Assembly (NCBI RefSeq): GCF_001544475.1
Contig: NZ_FCNW02000022.1
Location: 34,656-98,655, forward strand
DNA: 64,000 nt
Reading direction: 5' to 3'
Source of the DNA: Caballeronia humi
GTDB taxonomy: Bacteria; Pseudomonadota; Gammaproteobacteria; Burkholderiales; Burkholderiaceae
The notes under the pieces are model-generated. The model did no database searches and had not been told where the DNA came from. It worked only from the letters and a program-made list of their open reading frames with translations. Positions 1 through 7,915 of the stretch are shown piece after piece (the stretch's first letter is position 1; every line of letters begins with the position of its first letter). Made by a program: the position numbers and the translations under genes.

Positions 1-43
1 TCGCGGATTCGTCAGCGTTCCTGTTGCGCTCGTTTGACCGGAT

Positions 44-985
44 TCAACGCATCACACGCGCCGGATCGACATCCCAATAAGGCGGCTCGCCGAAGCGCCC
101 GGTCAGGAAGTCGATGAACGCGAGCGTCTTCGGCGGCACGAACGCGCGGCTCGGATACACCGCCCAGATCGCGACGGTTTCCGCGAGCGGATAGTCGTCG
201 AGCACGGTCACGAGTTCACCGCTCGCGATCAATGGCGCGACGCTCCACGTCGACTTGAGGCCGATGCCGAAGCCCGCCGCGAGCGCATCGCGGATCACCT
301 CGCCGTTGTCCGTCACGAGCCGCCCCGAAACGCGCACGTCGATCGTGCCCGCTGGCGTGACGAAGGCCCAGTTGCGCTGATCGGCGAGGATCACGCATTC
401 ATGCTGCGCGAGATCGGCCGGATGGCGCGGCGTGCCATGCGCGGCCAGATACGCCGGCGACGCGCAGAGCACGCGCCGGTTGGTCGCGAGCTTGCGGGCA
501 ACGAGCGTCGAATCCTTCAGCGCGCCGATGCGGATCGCGAGGTCGATGCCTTCGTCGACGAGATCGACGAGCTGGTCCGTCAGCCGCAATTCGAGCGACA
601 CGCCCGGAAACTGTCGCAAAAACGCGGGAATCAGCGGCGAAACGTGCTGCCGCCCAAGCGACGACGGCATCGTCACGCGCAGTCGTCCGTGCGGCTCGGC
701 GAGCGCACGTCCGACCGATGCGCGGGCGGCATCGGCGGCATCGAGCAGTTGCCGCGCATGCGCGGCGAAGATTTCGCCTTCCTGCGTCATGCTCACGCGG
801 CGCGTCGTGCGATGCAGAAGGCGCGCGCCGAGCGTGCGTTCGAGCGCGGCGAGCCGTGCGCTCGCCGCCGCCGCGGACAACCCGAACTCGCGCCCCGCCG
901 ACGATACGTTCGCCAGCGCAGCCGCGCGCACGAATAGCGCGACGTCGAGGAGATCGAGGCGGGAAGTATCGCCGGGGACTGTCAT
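44..985 (-). CDS. LysR-family transcriptional regulator
   Basis: This is a DNA-binding regulator of 313 residues, the usual LysR length. The N-terminal winged helix-turn-helix spans about residues 10-70 and contains the typical run LGARLLHRTTRRVSMTQEG. A periplasmic-binding-like effector domain follows from about residue 95 to 300. The sequence type is close to the CrgA/AaeR-like subgroup common in Burkholderia. The ATG at 985 gives a normal-length N-terminus, although the Shine-Dalgarno is weak. The gene is divergent from the oxidoreductase at 1083, and the 97-bp shared upstream region is the natural place for its operator. By LysR convention it probably controls that neighbour. The effector is unknown. 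Confidence 0.9.
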   Translation of the reverse strand: MTVPGDTSRLDLLDVALFVRAAALANVSSAGREFGLSAAAASARLAALERTLGARLLHRTTRRVSMTQEGEIFAAHARQLLDAADAARASVGRALAEPHGRLRVTMPSSLGRQHVSPLIPAFLRQFPGVSLELRLTDQLVDLVDEGIDLAIRIGALKDSTLVARKLATNRRVLCASPAYLAAHGTPRHPADLAQHECVILADQRNWAFVTPAGTIDVRVSGRLVTDNGEVIRDALAAGFGIGLKSTWSVAPLIASGELVTVLDDYPLAETVAIWAVYPSRAFVPPKTLAFIDFLTGRFGEPPYWDVDPARVMR

Positions 986-1082
986 TTTCTTGTTTTGCCG
1001 AATAATGTTTCAGCGATTATGACGGTTTTCAAAGAGGAAAGATCGGCTTAGGATCGACTCCAGAACATCTATCGGAGCCACC

Positions 1083-2099
1083 ATGAAAGCCATCGCCCTG
1101 ACGCGCTATCTCCCGATCTCGAACCCCGAATCGCTGATCGACATCGAACTCGACAAACCCGTGCCCACCGGCCGAGACCTGCTCGTGAAAATCGAGGCAA
1201 TCGCCGTGAACCCGGTCGATACCAAGGTTCGCGCGCCGAAGGACACTGTCGAAAAGACGCCGCGCGTGCTCGGCTGGGACGCGGCGGGCATCGTCGAAGC
1301 GGCCGGCCCGGACGCGACGCTGTTCAAGCCGGGCGACGCCGTCTACTACGCGGGCAGCATCACGCGGCAGGGCGCGAACAGCGAGTTCCATCTCGTCGAC
1401 GAGCGGATCGTCGGCGCGAAGCCGAAATCGCTCGATTTCACCTGCGCGGCCGCGCTTCCGCTCACGACCATCACCGCGTGGGAAGCGCTGTTCGAACGCC
1501 TCGGCGTCTCGCCGGAAGGCGCGGACGAGGGCAAGTCGGTACTGATCGTCGGTGGCGCGGGCGGGGTGGGGTCGATCGGCATCCAGCTCGCGAAGAAGGT
1601 CGCGAAGCTGAGGGTGATCGCGAGCGCGTCGCGTCCGGAGTCGGCGAAATGGGCGGCGGATCTGGGCGCGGACCACATCGTCAACCATTTCGACGACATC
1701 CCGCAGCAACTGAAAGCGATCGGCCACGAGCAAGTCGACTACGTGCTGATCTTCAACGACTCCGACAAGCATTTCCCAGCCGCCGCCGCGGTCATCAAGC
1801 CGCAGGGCCACATCTGTTCGATCGTGGAAAACAGCGAGCCGCTCGACATCGGGCTCCTGAAGGCGAAAAGCGCCGCGTTCCACTGGGAATTCATGTTCAC
1901 GCGCTCGATGTTCGGCACGCCGGACATGATCGAGCAGCACAAGCTGTTGTCGGAAGTGGCGCGGCTGATCGACGCAGGCACGCTCAGGACGACGCTCGGC
2001 CGCGACCTCGGACGCATCGAGGCCGCGAACCTGCGCGAGGCGCATCGCCTGCTGGAGGACGGGCGTGCGATCGGCAAGCTCGTTTTGACGGGTTTTTGA
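1083..2099 (+). CDS. Zinc-type alcohol dehydrogenase-like / quinone oxidoreductase
   Basis: The product is a medium-chain dehydrogenase/reductase of 338 residues. Its N-terminus (MKAIALTRYLPIS) and the motif DLLVKIEAIAVNPVDTKVR are typical of the QOR-like 'zinc-binding alcohol dehydrogenase family' proteins. These lack the catalytic zinc ligands and reduce quinones or enones with NADPH. The Rossmann nucleotide site is GGAGGVGSIGIQLA at about residues 158-171. An ATG preceded by GGAGCCACC sets the start. It is divergent from a LysR gene and probably controlled by it. The substrate cannot be told from sequence. Confidence 0.88.
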   Translation: MKAIALTRYLPISNPESLIDIELDKPVPTGRDLLVKIEAIAVNPVDTKVRAPKDTVEKTPRVLGWDAAGIVEAAGPDATLFKPGDAVYYAGSITRQGANSEFHLVDERIVGAKPKSLDFTCAAALPLTTITAWEALFERLGVSPEGADEGKSVLIVGGAGGVGSIGIQLAKKVAKLRVIASASRPESAKWAADLGADHIVNHFDDIPQQLKAIGHEQVDYVLIFNDSDKHFPAAAAVIKPQGHICSIVENSEPLDIGLLKAKSAAFHWEFMFTRSMFGTPDMIEQHKLLSEVARLIDAGTLRTTLGRDLGRIEAANLREAHRLLEDGRAIGKLVLTGF

Positions 2100-2255
2100 C
2101 CGGCATCAGCGCTTTTCATATGCCTGACGGCCGACGCGGGTTATCCCTAGGGCCGCCAGGCGTGCGCCGCGCTAGACTGGTTCGGCTCACGGCTACGGGC
2201 AGCGCGATTTGGCGCAGACCCGTCTCGCGTGACGACCCACTTCGGAGGTGCCGGC

Positions 2256-2819
2256 ATGAATCGTCGTCTGAACGTTTGTCGCTCTCGAGCCGGTTTCGCG
2301 GCGCTCGCGGTGTGCGGCGTTTTTCTTTCCACATCGGCGTTCGCCACGCCCGGCATCAAGGTCCAGGAAGAAGCCGCCAACGACGGACCGATCAAATACA
2401 CCGTGAAGATGGCGTCGAAAACGTTTGGCAACGAACAGGAAACGCGCACGATCCGCTCCGGCCAGACGGACGACTTCACCTGGCAGAGCGCGGCGCCCGG
2501 CGGCGCGCAGCCGGTCCCCGACGATTGCCCGAACGTGTCGAGTCTCGCGCGCAACGCGGAAGGCGCGGCGGTGCGGCAGGTGCAGATCCGCTTCGCATCG
2601 GTGGTCGCTGATAACGGTTCGGCAAACGTTCAACTCAGCTTCCAGGCGCGCGCGCCGAAGGGGACAAGCAAGGTCACGGTGGGCGGCAAGGCGTTGCAAT
2701 GTCCGGTCGAGACGCGTCTTTCGCAGATCGTGCGCTTCACGATGCCGACGACAGGCGGTTCCAAGATGGTCACGCTCAGCGACGGCACACAACTGACCGT
2801 CAGCGCGAGTCGCAAATAA
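2256..2819 (+). CDS. Secreted hypothetical protein
   Basis: I do not recognise this 187-residue protein. The start at 2256 is chosen because the Shine-Dalgarno CGGAGGTG lies just upstream; an earlier in-frame ATG (2229) would add nine residues lacking signal character. Residues 1-30 form a Sec signal peptide (MNRRLNVC... ending in STSAFA) with likely cleavage after AFA. The mature part is rich in Thr, Ser and Lys, has two cysteines (in DDCPN and LQCPV) that could form a disulfide, and looks all-beta. A strong terminator follows. It is probably periplasmic and its role is unknown. Confidence 0.75.
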   Translation: MNRRLNVCRSRAGFAALAVCGVFLSTSAFATPGIKVQEEAANDGPIKYTVKMASKTFGNEQETRTIRSGQTDDFTWQSAAPGGAQPVPDDCPNVSSLARNAEGAAVRQVQIRFASVVADNGSANVQLSFQARAPKGTSKVTVGGKALQCPVETRLSQIVRFTMPTTGGSKMVTLSDGTQLTVSASRK

Positions 2820-2832
2820 CCAGAGCAGATCG

Positions 2833-2858
2833 GGCCTTCCTTCGGGGAGGTCTTTTTT
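2833..2858 (+). terminator. Rho-independent terminator
   Basis: GGCCTTCC and GGGAGGTC pair around a TTCG tetraloop, using G-U wobbles, and a run of six T follows. It lies 14 bases after the stop of the secreted protein. The rest of the 315-base gap to ku holds no gene I can support; it must contain the ku promoter. Confidence 0.85.
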
Positions 2859-3134
2859 GCTTTTTATATGCAACTAACGGTCTGTTTTTTAATCCTCTCC
2901 GAGTAACCTTCGGAAAGACCGGCAAAGTCACCAAGCAGCGAGGCATCGGACGAAATTGCCTGAAAAACGGCAATCATTACAGCCTGACAGCCATTTCCGC
3001 GCAGCCCACCGCGCCTCCACGACCCTCATTCTCTGGCACGTTTCGTGCGGGGTTCCGAACGCCCCGGGCTGCCCGATTGCAGCCCTTCACGACAACCCAA
3101 CGCGCACCGACACAGGTTCGAGCGAGGAATCGCG

Positions 3135-4037
3135 ATGCCGCACATGATCTGGAAAGGCGCGATCAGCTTCGGGCTGGTCCACGTGCCCGTGCAACTCTAT
3201 CCGGCGACGCAGTCTGAGAAAGTCGGCTTCAATCTGCTCGACAAGCGGTCGATGGACCCCATCGGTTACAAGCAGGTCAACAAGAACACCGGCAAGGAAG
3301 TCACGCGCGATAACATCGTCCGAGGCTTCGAATACGAGAAAGGCAAATACGTCGTGATGACCGACGCGGAAATCCGCTCGGCCAATCCTGAATCGACGCA
3401 GACGGTCGAGATTCTCGCATTCATCGAGGCCCCGGAAATCTCGTTCCTCTCGCTCGATACGCCTTACTACCTCGCGCCAGACCGCAAGGGCGAAAAAGTG
3501 TATGCGCTCCTGCGCGACGCGCTGAAGGACACGGGCAAGATCGGCATCGCGAGCGTCGTGCTGCACAACAAGCAGCATCTCGCCGCACTGATCCCGGTTG
3601 GTCCTGCGCTCGCGCTGAACACGCTGCGCTGGGCCGACGAAGTGCGCGACTTCGACCAGTTCAAGTTCCCGCCCGAGGACACCAAAAAGGCCGGCGTCAC
3701 GCCCAAGGAACTGGACATGGCGAAGCGCCTGATCGAAGACATGAGCGACAGTTGGGACCCGGCCAAGTATCACGACACGTTCCGCGAAGACATCATGGCG
3801 CTCGTCGACCGGAAGGTGCACGAAGGCAAGACGGCCGAAGTGGCGGAAGTGGAGGACAAGGGCGAGGGCAAGTCGTCGGCGGAGATTCTGGATCTGTCCG
3901 ATTTGCTCAAGCGCAGTCTTAAACAAGGCAAGCCCGCGACGAAGCGCAGCGCGGCGGCCGCAGCAGACGATGACGAGGAAGCAAAGACTCCCGCGCGCCC
4001 CGCCCGGAAGACCGCAACACGCCGCAAGCGCGCATAG
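3135..4037 (+). CDS. ku: Non-homologous end-joining protein Ku
   Basis: Bacterial Ku is a homodimer that threads onto DNA double-strand-break ends and recruits LigD. The protein starts MPHMIWKGAISFGLVHVPVQL, the canonical Ku N-terminus, so the ATG at 3135 is preferred over an in-frame codon 90 bases upstream. The Ku core fills residues 1-260. The last 40 residues are a Lys/Ala/Arg-rich tail (TKRSAAAAADDDEEAK... RRKRA), the flexible DNA-binding extension of bacterial Ku. The length of 300 is normal. It sits 24 bases upstream of ligD, so the pair is a standard two-gene NHEJ operon. Confidence 0.97.
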   Translation: MPHMIWKGAISFGLVHVPVQLYPATQSEKVGFNLLDKRSMDPIGYKQVNKNTGKEVTRDNIVRGFEYEKGKYVVMTDAEIRSANPESTQTVEILAFIEAPEISFLSLDTPYYLAPDRKGEKVYALLRDALKDTGKIGIASVVLHNKQHLAALIPVGPALALNTLRWADEVRDFDQFKFPPEDTKKAGVTPKELDMAKRLIEDMSDSWDPAKYHDTFREDIMALVDRKVHEGKTAEVAEVEDKGEGKSSAEILDLSDLLKRSLKQGKPATKRSAAAAADDDEEAKTPARPARKTATRRKRA

Positions 4038-4061
4038 CACCTGAACGAGCGCAACCGACCA

Positions 4062-6809
4062 ATGCCAGGAAAACTCGAAACCTACCAGCGCATGCGCCGC
4101 TTCGACGAGACGTCCGAGCCGTCGGGCGCGGTCGCGTCGAAGAAGGCGGCTAGAAAGAACGCTGCGAAGGCCAGGGCATCGAAGGCGAAAGCCCACGCGC
4201 TCTCGTTCGTGATTCAGGAGCACGACGCGCGCCGTCTGCACTACGACTTCCGTCTCGAACTCGATGGCACGCTCAAGTCGTGGGCCGTGCCGAAAGGTCC
4301 GAGCCTCGATCCGTCGGTGAAGCGGTTGGCCGTTCACGTCGAGGACCATCCGCTTGACTATGGTTCGTTCGAAGGCGTGATTCCCGAGGGCAATTACGGC
4401 GCGGGCAGCGTGATCGTGTGGGATCGCGGTACGTGGGAACCGCAGACGGGCACGATCGAAGAAGCGGCCGAATCGTACGCGAAGGGCAAGCTGAAGTTCC
4501 GGCTCGACGGCGAAAAGCTGCACGGCGGTTTCACGCTCGTGAAGAGCCATATGCGCGGCAACGGCGACAAGGAACAATGGCTCCTGATCAAGGAACGCGA
4601 TGAAGACGCCCGCAACGAAACCGATTACGACGTCCTGCTCAAACGCCCGGGCAGCGTGCTGACCGATTCGCTCGGCGCGCGCAACAAGCGTGGCGAGGTC
4701 GTCGAGCGCACGGAGCGCAAGACGGCGGCGAAGAAAACGTCTTCGGTAAAGAAGCCGACGAAAGACGATCGCCCCGACATCGTCGCCAATCGCAACACGG
4801 CGTCACTGCGCACGCTGTCGCACGAACCGTCGGTCGAAGGGGCGGTCCAGGCCAGGCTCCCCGCGACGTTCAAGCCGCAGCTCGCCACCCTCGTCGATGC
4901 CGCACCGCCCAGCGGCGACTGGACCTACGAGATCAAGTTCGACGGCTATCGCGTGCTGGCGCGCATCGACCGGTCGGCGGCGGCATCGAAAGCGGTGCAG
5001 ATGTGGACGCGCAACGGCAACGACTGGACCGCGAAATTCGGCAAGCAGGTCAAGTCGCTGGAGCAGCTCGATATCGAGAGTGCGTGGCTCGACGGCGAGG
5101 CAGTCGTGCTCGACGATCGCGGTTTGCCGGATTTTCAGGCGCTGCAAAACGCGTTCGATGTGGGACGGCCGCAGGACATCGTCGTCTACTGGTTCGACGT
5201 ACCGTTTCTCAACGGCTATGACCTGCGCCACGTGCCGCTCGTGCAGCGGCGCGCGATCCTGAAAGCGCTCATCGAACCCGTCGACGATCCGGTGCTGCGC
5301 TTCTCACAGGACTTCGCGTTCAAGGCCGACGATCTGCTCAAAAGCGCGTGCGACATGGCGCTGGAAGGGATCATCGGCAAGCGTCAGGACAGCACCTACG
5401 TGTCGGGCCGCAGCAATTCGTGGATCAAGCTCAAGTGCCGGCGGCGCCAGGAATTCGTGATCGGCGGCTATTCGGAGCCGGCGGGCAGTCGCGGGCATTT
5501 CGGCGCGCTTCTGCTCGGCGTCCACGATGAGACGGGCAAGCTGCAATATGCCGGTCGCGTTGGTACAGGCTTCGACCAATCGACGCTGCGCGACATCAAG
5601 AAGGAACTCGACAAGCGCGAGACCGCGAAGATGCCGTTCGCGCGCGAGCCGATCGAGCGCAGCCGTACGCCCGTGCACTGGGTGAAGCCGGAACTCGTCG
5701 CGGAATGCAATTTCGCTGAATGGACCAAGGAGCGCATCGTGCGGCAAGCATCGTTCGTGAGTCTGCGTGACGACAAGCCGGCGCGGCAGATCGTCAAGGA
5801 AGAGCCGAAGTCGGCGCAGAAGGTCGAAGCGGAGCAGGCGCAGAAAGCGGCGAAGAAAACCGGCGCCGCTGCCAAAACCGCCGCGAAGAAAGCGGCCGGG
5901 AAGGACACCACCACCGTCGCGGGCGTGAAGATCAGCCACCCGGAGCGTGTGCTCGACAAAACGAGCGGCATCCGCAAGATCGATATCGTCGAATATTACG
6001 AGTCGGTCGCCGAATGGATGTTGCCGCATCTAAAGGACCGCCCCGTCTCGCTCGTGCGCGCCCCCGACGACATTGCTGGCGAACTCTTTTTCCAGAAGCA
6101 CAGCGCGCGGCTCGCGATCCCGCACATCACGCAGCATCCCGACGTCGATCCCGGGCATCCGCCGCTCCTGACGATCGAATCGGCCGGGGCGCTCGTCGGT
6201 ACGGCGCAGATGGGCACCGTCGAATTGCACACGTGGAACGCCGTCGCAGTCGATATCGAGAAGCCCGACCGCATGGTCTTCGATCTCGATCCGGGCGAGG
6301 GCGTCGGCTGGCCGCGCATGATCGAGGCGGCGCGGCTCACGAAGGAACTGCTCGCCGAGCTCGGGCTGGAGTCGTTCTGCAAGACGAGTGGCGGCAAGGG
6401 CTTTCACGTGGTCGTGCCGATCGCGAAGCAGGCCGGCTGGGACGAGGTGAAGGGCTTTTCGCAGGCCGTCGCGCAGCACATGGCGAACACGCTGCCGAAG
6501 CTCTTCTCCGCGAAGATGGGGATGCAGAACCGCAAGGGCAAGATTTTCGTCGACTATCTGCGCAACAACCGGGGCTCAAGCACAGTCGCCGCGTTCTCGC
6601 TGCGAGCGCGGCCGGGGATGGGCGCTTCGGTGACGATTGACTGGAACGAACTCGATGAAATCAAAAGCGGCGATCAGTGGAACATCCGCAACGTCCACGA
6701 ACGGCTCGACGCGCTCGGCGCTGATCCGTGGGCAGGTTACGGCAAGAAGCGGCAGCGCCTGACCGTCGCGATGAAAAAGCGCCTGGGCCTCGATGGCGCG
6801 GGCAAGTAA
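4062..6809 (+). CDS. ligD: ATP-dependent DNA ligase D (multi-domain NHEJ ligase)
   Basis: LigD processes and seals double-strand breaks with Ku. This 915-residue copy has the Pseudomonas-type order. A 3'-phosphoesterase domain covers about residues 45-200 (HDARRLHYDFRLELDG, then DHPLDYGSFEGVIPEGNYGAG). The ATP-dependent ligase domain covers about 275-585, with adenylated lysine K292 in EIKFDGYR. The primase-polymerase domain covers about 620-905 (HPERVLDK, the metal-binding DLDPG, GGKGFHVVVP). Lys/Ala-rich linkers join the domains. It follows ku by 24 bases. All three activities look intact. Confidence 0.97.
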   Translation: MPGKLETYQRMRRFDETSEPSGAVASKKAARKNAAKARASKAKAHALSFVIQEHDARRLHYDFRLELDGTLKSWAVPKGPSLDPSVKRLAVHVEDHPLDYGSFEGVIPEGNYGAGSVIVWDRGTWEPQTGTIEEAAESYAKGKLKFRLDGEKLHGGFTLVKSHMRGNGDKEQWLLIKERDEDARNETDYDVLLKRPGSVLTDSLGARNKRGEVVERTERKTAAKKTSSVKKPTKDDRPDIVANRNTASLRTLSHEPSVEGAVQARLPATFKPQLATLVDAAPPSGDWTYEIKFDGYRVLARIDRSAAASKAVQMWTRNGNDWTAKFGKQVKSLEQLDIESAWLDGEAVVLDDRGLPDFQALQNAFDVGRPQDIVVYWFDVPFLNGYDLRHVPLVQRRAILKALIEPVDDPVLRFSQDFAFKADDLLKSACDMALEGIIGKRQDSTYVSGRSNSWIKLKCRRRQEFVIGGYSEPAGSRGHFGALLLGVHDETGKLQYAGRVGTGFDQSTLRDIKKELDKRETAKMPFAREPIERSRTPVHWVKPELVAECNFAEWTKERIVRQASFVSLRDDKPARQIVKEEPKSAQKVEAEQAQKAAKKTGAAAKTAAKKAAGKDTTTVAGVKISHPERVLDKTSGIRKIDIVEYYESVAEWMLPHLKDRPVSLVRAPDDIAGELFFQKHSARLAIPHITQHPDVDPGHPPLLTIESAGALVGTAQMGTVELHTWNAVAVDIEKPDRMVFDLDPGEGVGWPRMIEAARLTKELLAELGLESFCKTSGGKGFHVVVPIAKQAGWDEVKGFSQAVAQHMANTLPKLFSAKMGMQNRKGKIFVDYLRNNRGSSTVAAFSLRARPGMGASVTIDWNELDEIKSGDQWNIRNVHERLDALGADPWAGYGKKRQRLTVAMKKRLGLDGAGK

Positions 6810-6829
6810 ATACAAAAGTGGAGGCTCAC

Positions 6830-7087
6830 ATGAAGCAATCGACAACCGATCAACAAAAGCCCGAGGACGACACACCTTTGCCGCACGAAGCGGATCAGAG
6901 CGTCGAGTCGCAGAACGAGGAGGGCACGCGCAGCGTGGGTGAGCAGGCGCATCGCGATGTGGAGCGCGGACTGGTCGATACGGACCGGCGCGGCGGCGAC
7001 GAGTACCAGAAGAGCACCCAGCGCGACGAGCATGCGAACGTGAACAGCGACGACAAGAGCGAGCCGGTTGACCCGGACAATTCGTGA
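6830..7087 (+). CDS. Small acidic, predicted disordered protein
   Basis: This 85-residue protein has no cysteine and almost no hydrophobic residues, and is rich in Glu, Asp, Gln and Ser (MKQSTTDQQKPEDDTPLPHE...). The start is fixed by GTGGAGGC six bases upstream of the ATG. It follows ligD by only 20 bases and may share its transcript. I do not recognise a domain. The composition suggests an intrinsically disordered, stress-type protein, which is inference only. Confidence 0.7.
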   Translation: MKQSTTDQQKPEDDTPLPHEADQSVESQNEEGTRSVGEQAHRDVERGLVDTDRRGGDEYQKSTQRDEHANVNSDDKSEPVDPDNS

Positions 7088-7306
7088 GTGCGTGGCAAAG
7101 GGCGCGACCGTTGCGTAGAATGAATCGGCGATGAGTGGTGTTACGAAAACGTAAGACTGCTGCGATGGGCGGCGCTTTGCAGGAAATCGGCAGTCGGAAA
7201 TCTCTGCGCTACCGCGCCTGTCTCATGGCAAAAGTGCTTCATGTCCAGCGTGAGATGTAGTGGACAAAACCCGATGTCAGCCCAAGGCATCGAAACCGAA
7301 TGGAAC

Positions 7307-7915
7307 ATGCAACACGATCTCCTGCTCCGTCTGAAGGATGAAACCGCCGCGTGCCACACGCGGCTCGAAAACGCGCTCGACCTGATGCGCAACGACTGGT
7401 CGCGCGAGGAATACGTCGCGCTGCTCGAACGTTTTTTCGGCTACGTCGCCGTGTGGGAGGACGCGGTGGGCGCGCGACTGCCCGCGCATCTGCAGGCGTT
7501 TTTCGACGCGCGCCGCAAGGCCGCCTGGCTCGCCGACGACCTTGCCGTCCTGACGGGCGATCAGCATCGCGCCGCCGCCGTGCCGCTCGCGAAAGAAAGC
7601 GCAACGCTCCCCGCACTCGATACGACCGCCCGCGTCTTCGGCTCGATGTACGTGATGGAAGGTTCGACGCTCGGCGGCCGCTTCATCGCGCCGCACGTCG
7701 CGGGCCTCTTCGGCCTGACGCACGGCCGGGGCAACGCCTATTTCGACGGCTATGGCCCGCGCACGGGCAGCATGTGGAAAGCGTTCCGCGAGACGGCCGC
7801 CGCGACCGTCTCCGCCGGTCAATACGATGACGCCGTCGCTGCCGCCGTCGAGACCTTCGATGGCCTGCACGCGTGGCTCGCTGGCGCGCGTGTCGCGCCG
7901 GGAGCGCTCGCATGA
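7307..7915 (+). CDS. bphO: Biliverdin-producing heme oxygenase
   Basis: Heme oxygenase opens heme to biliverdin, the chromophore of bacterial phytochromes. From the ATG at 7307 the protein has 202 residues, the family's length, and begins LLLRLKDETAACHTRLE; the His in ACHTRLE is the expected proximal heme ligand. The distal helix region carries MYVMEGSTLGGRFIAPHV. In-frame ATGs at 7241 and 7274 are possible starts, but no codon has a good Shine-Dalgarno. The stop overlaps the bphP start as ATGA, so the two are translationally coupled and chromophore is made with its apoprotein. Confidence 0.93.
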   Translation: MQHDLLLRLKDETAACHTRLENALDLMRNDWSREEYVALLERFFGYVAVWEDAVGARLPAHLQAFFDARRKAAWLADDLAVLTGDQHRAAAVPLAKESATLPALDTTARVFGSMYVMEGSTLGGRFIAPHVAGLFGLTHGRGNAYFDGYGPRTGSMWKAFRETAAATVSAGQYDDAVAAAVETFDGLHAWLAGARVAPGALA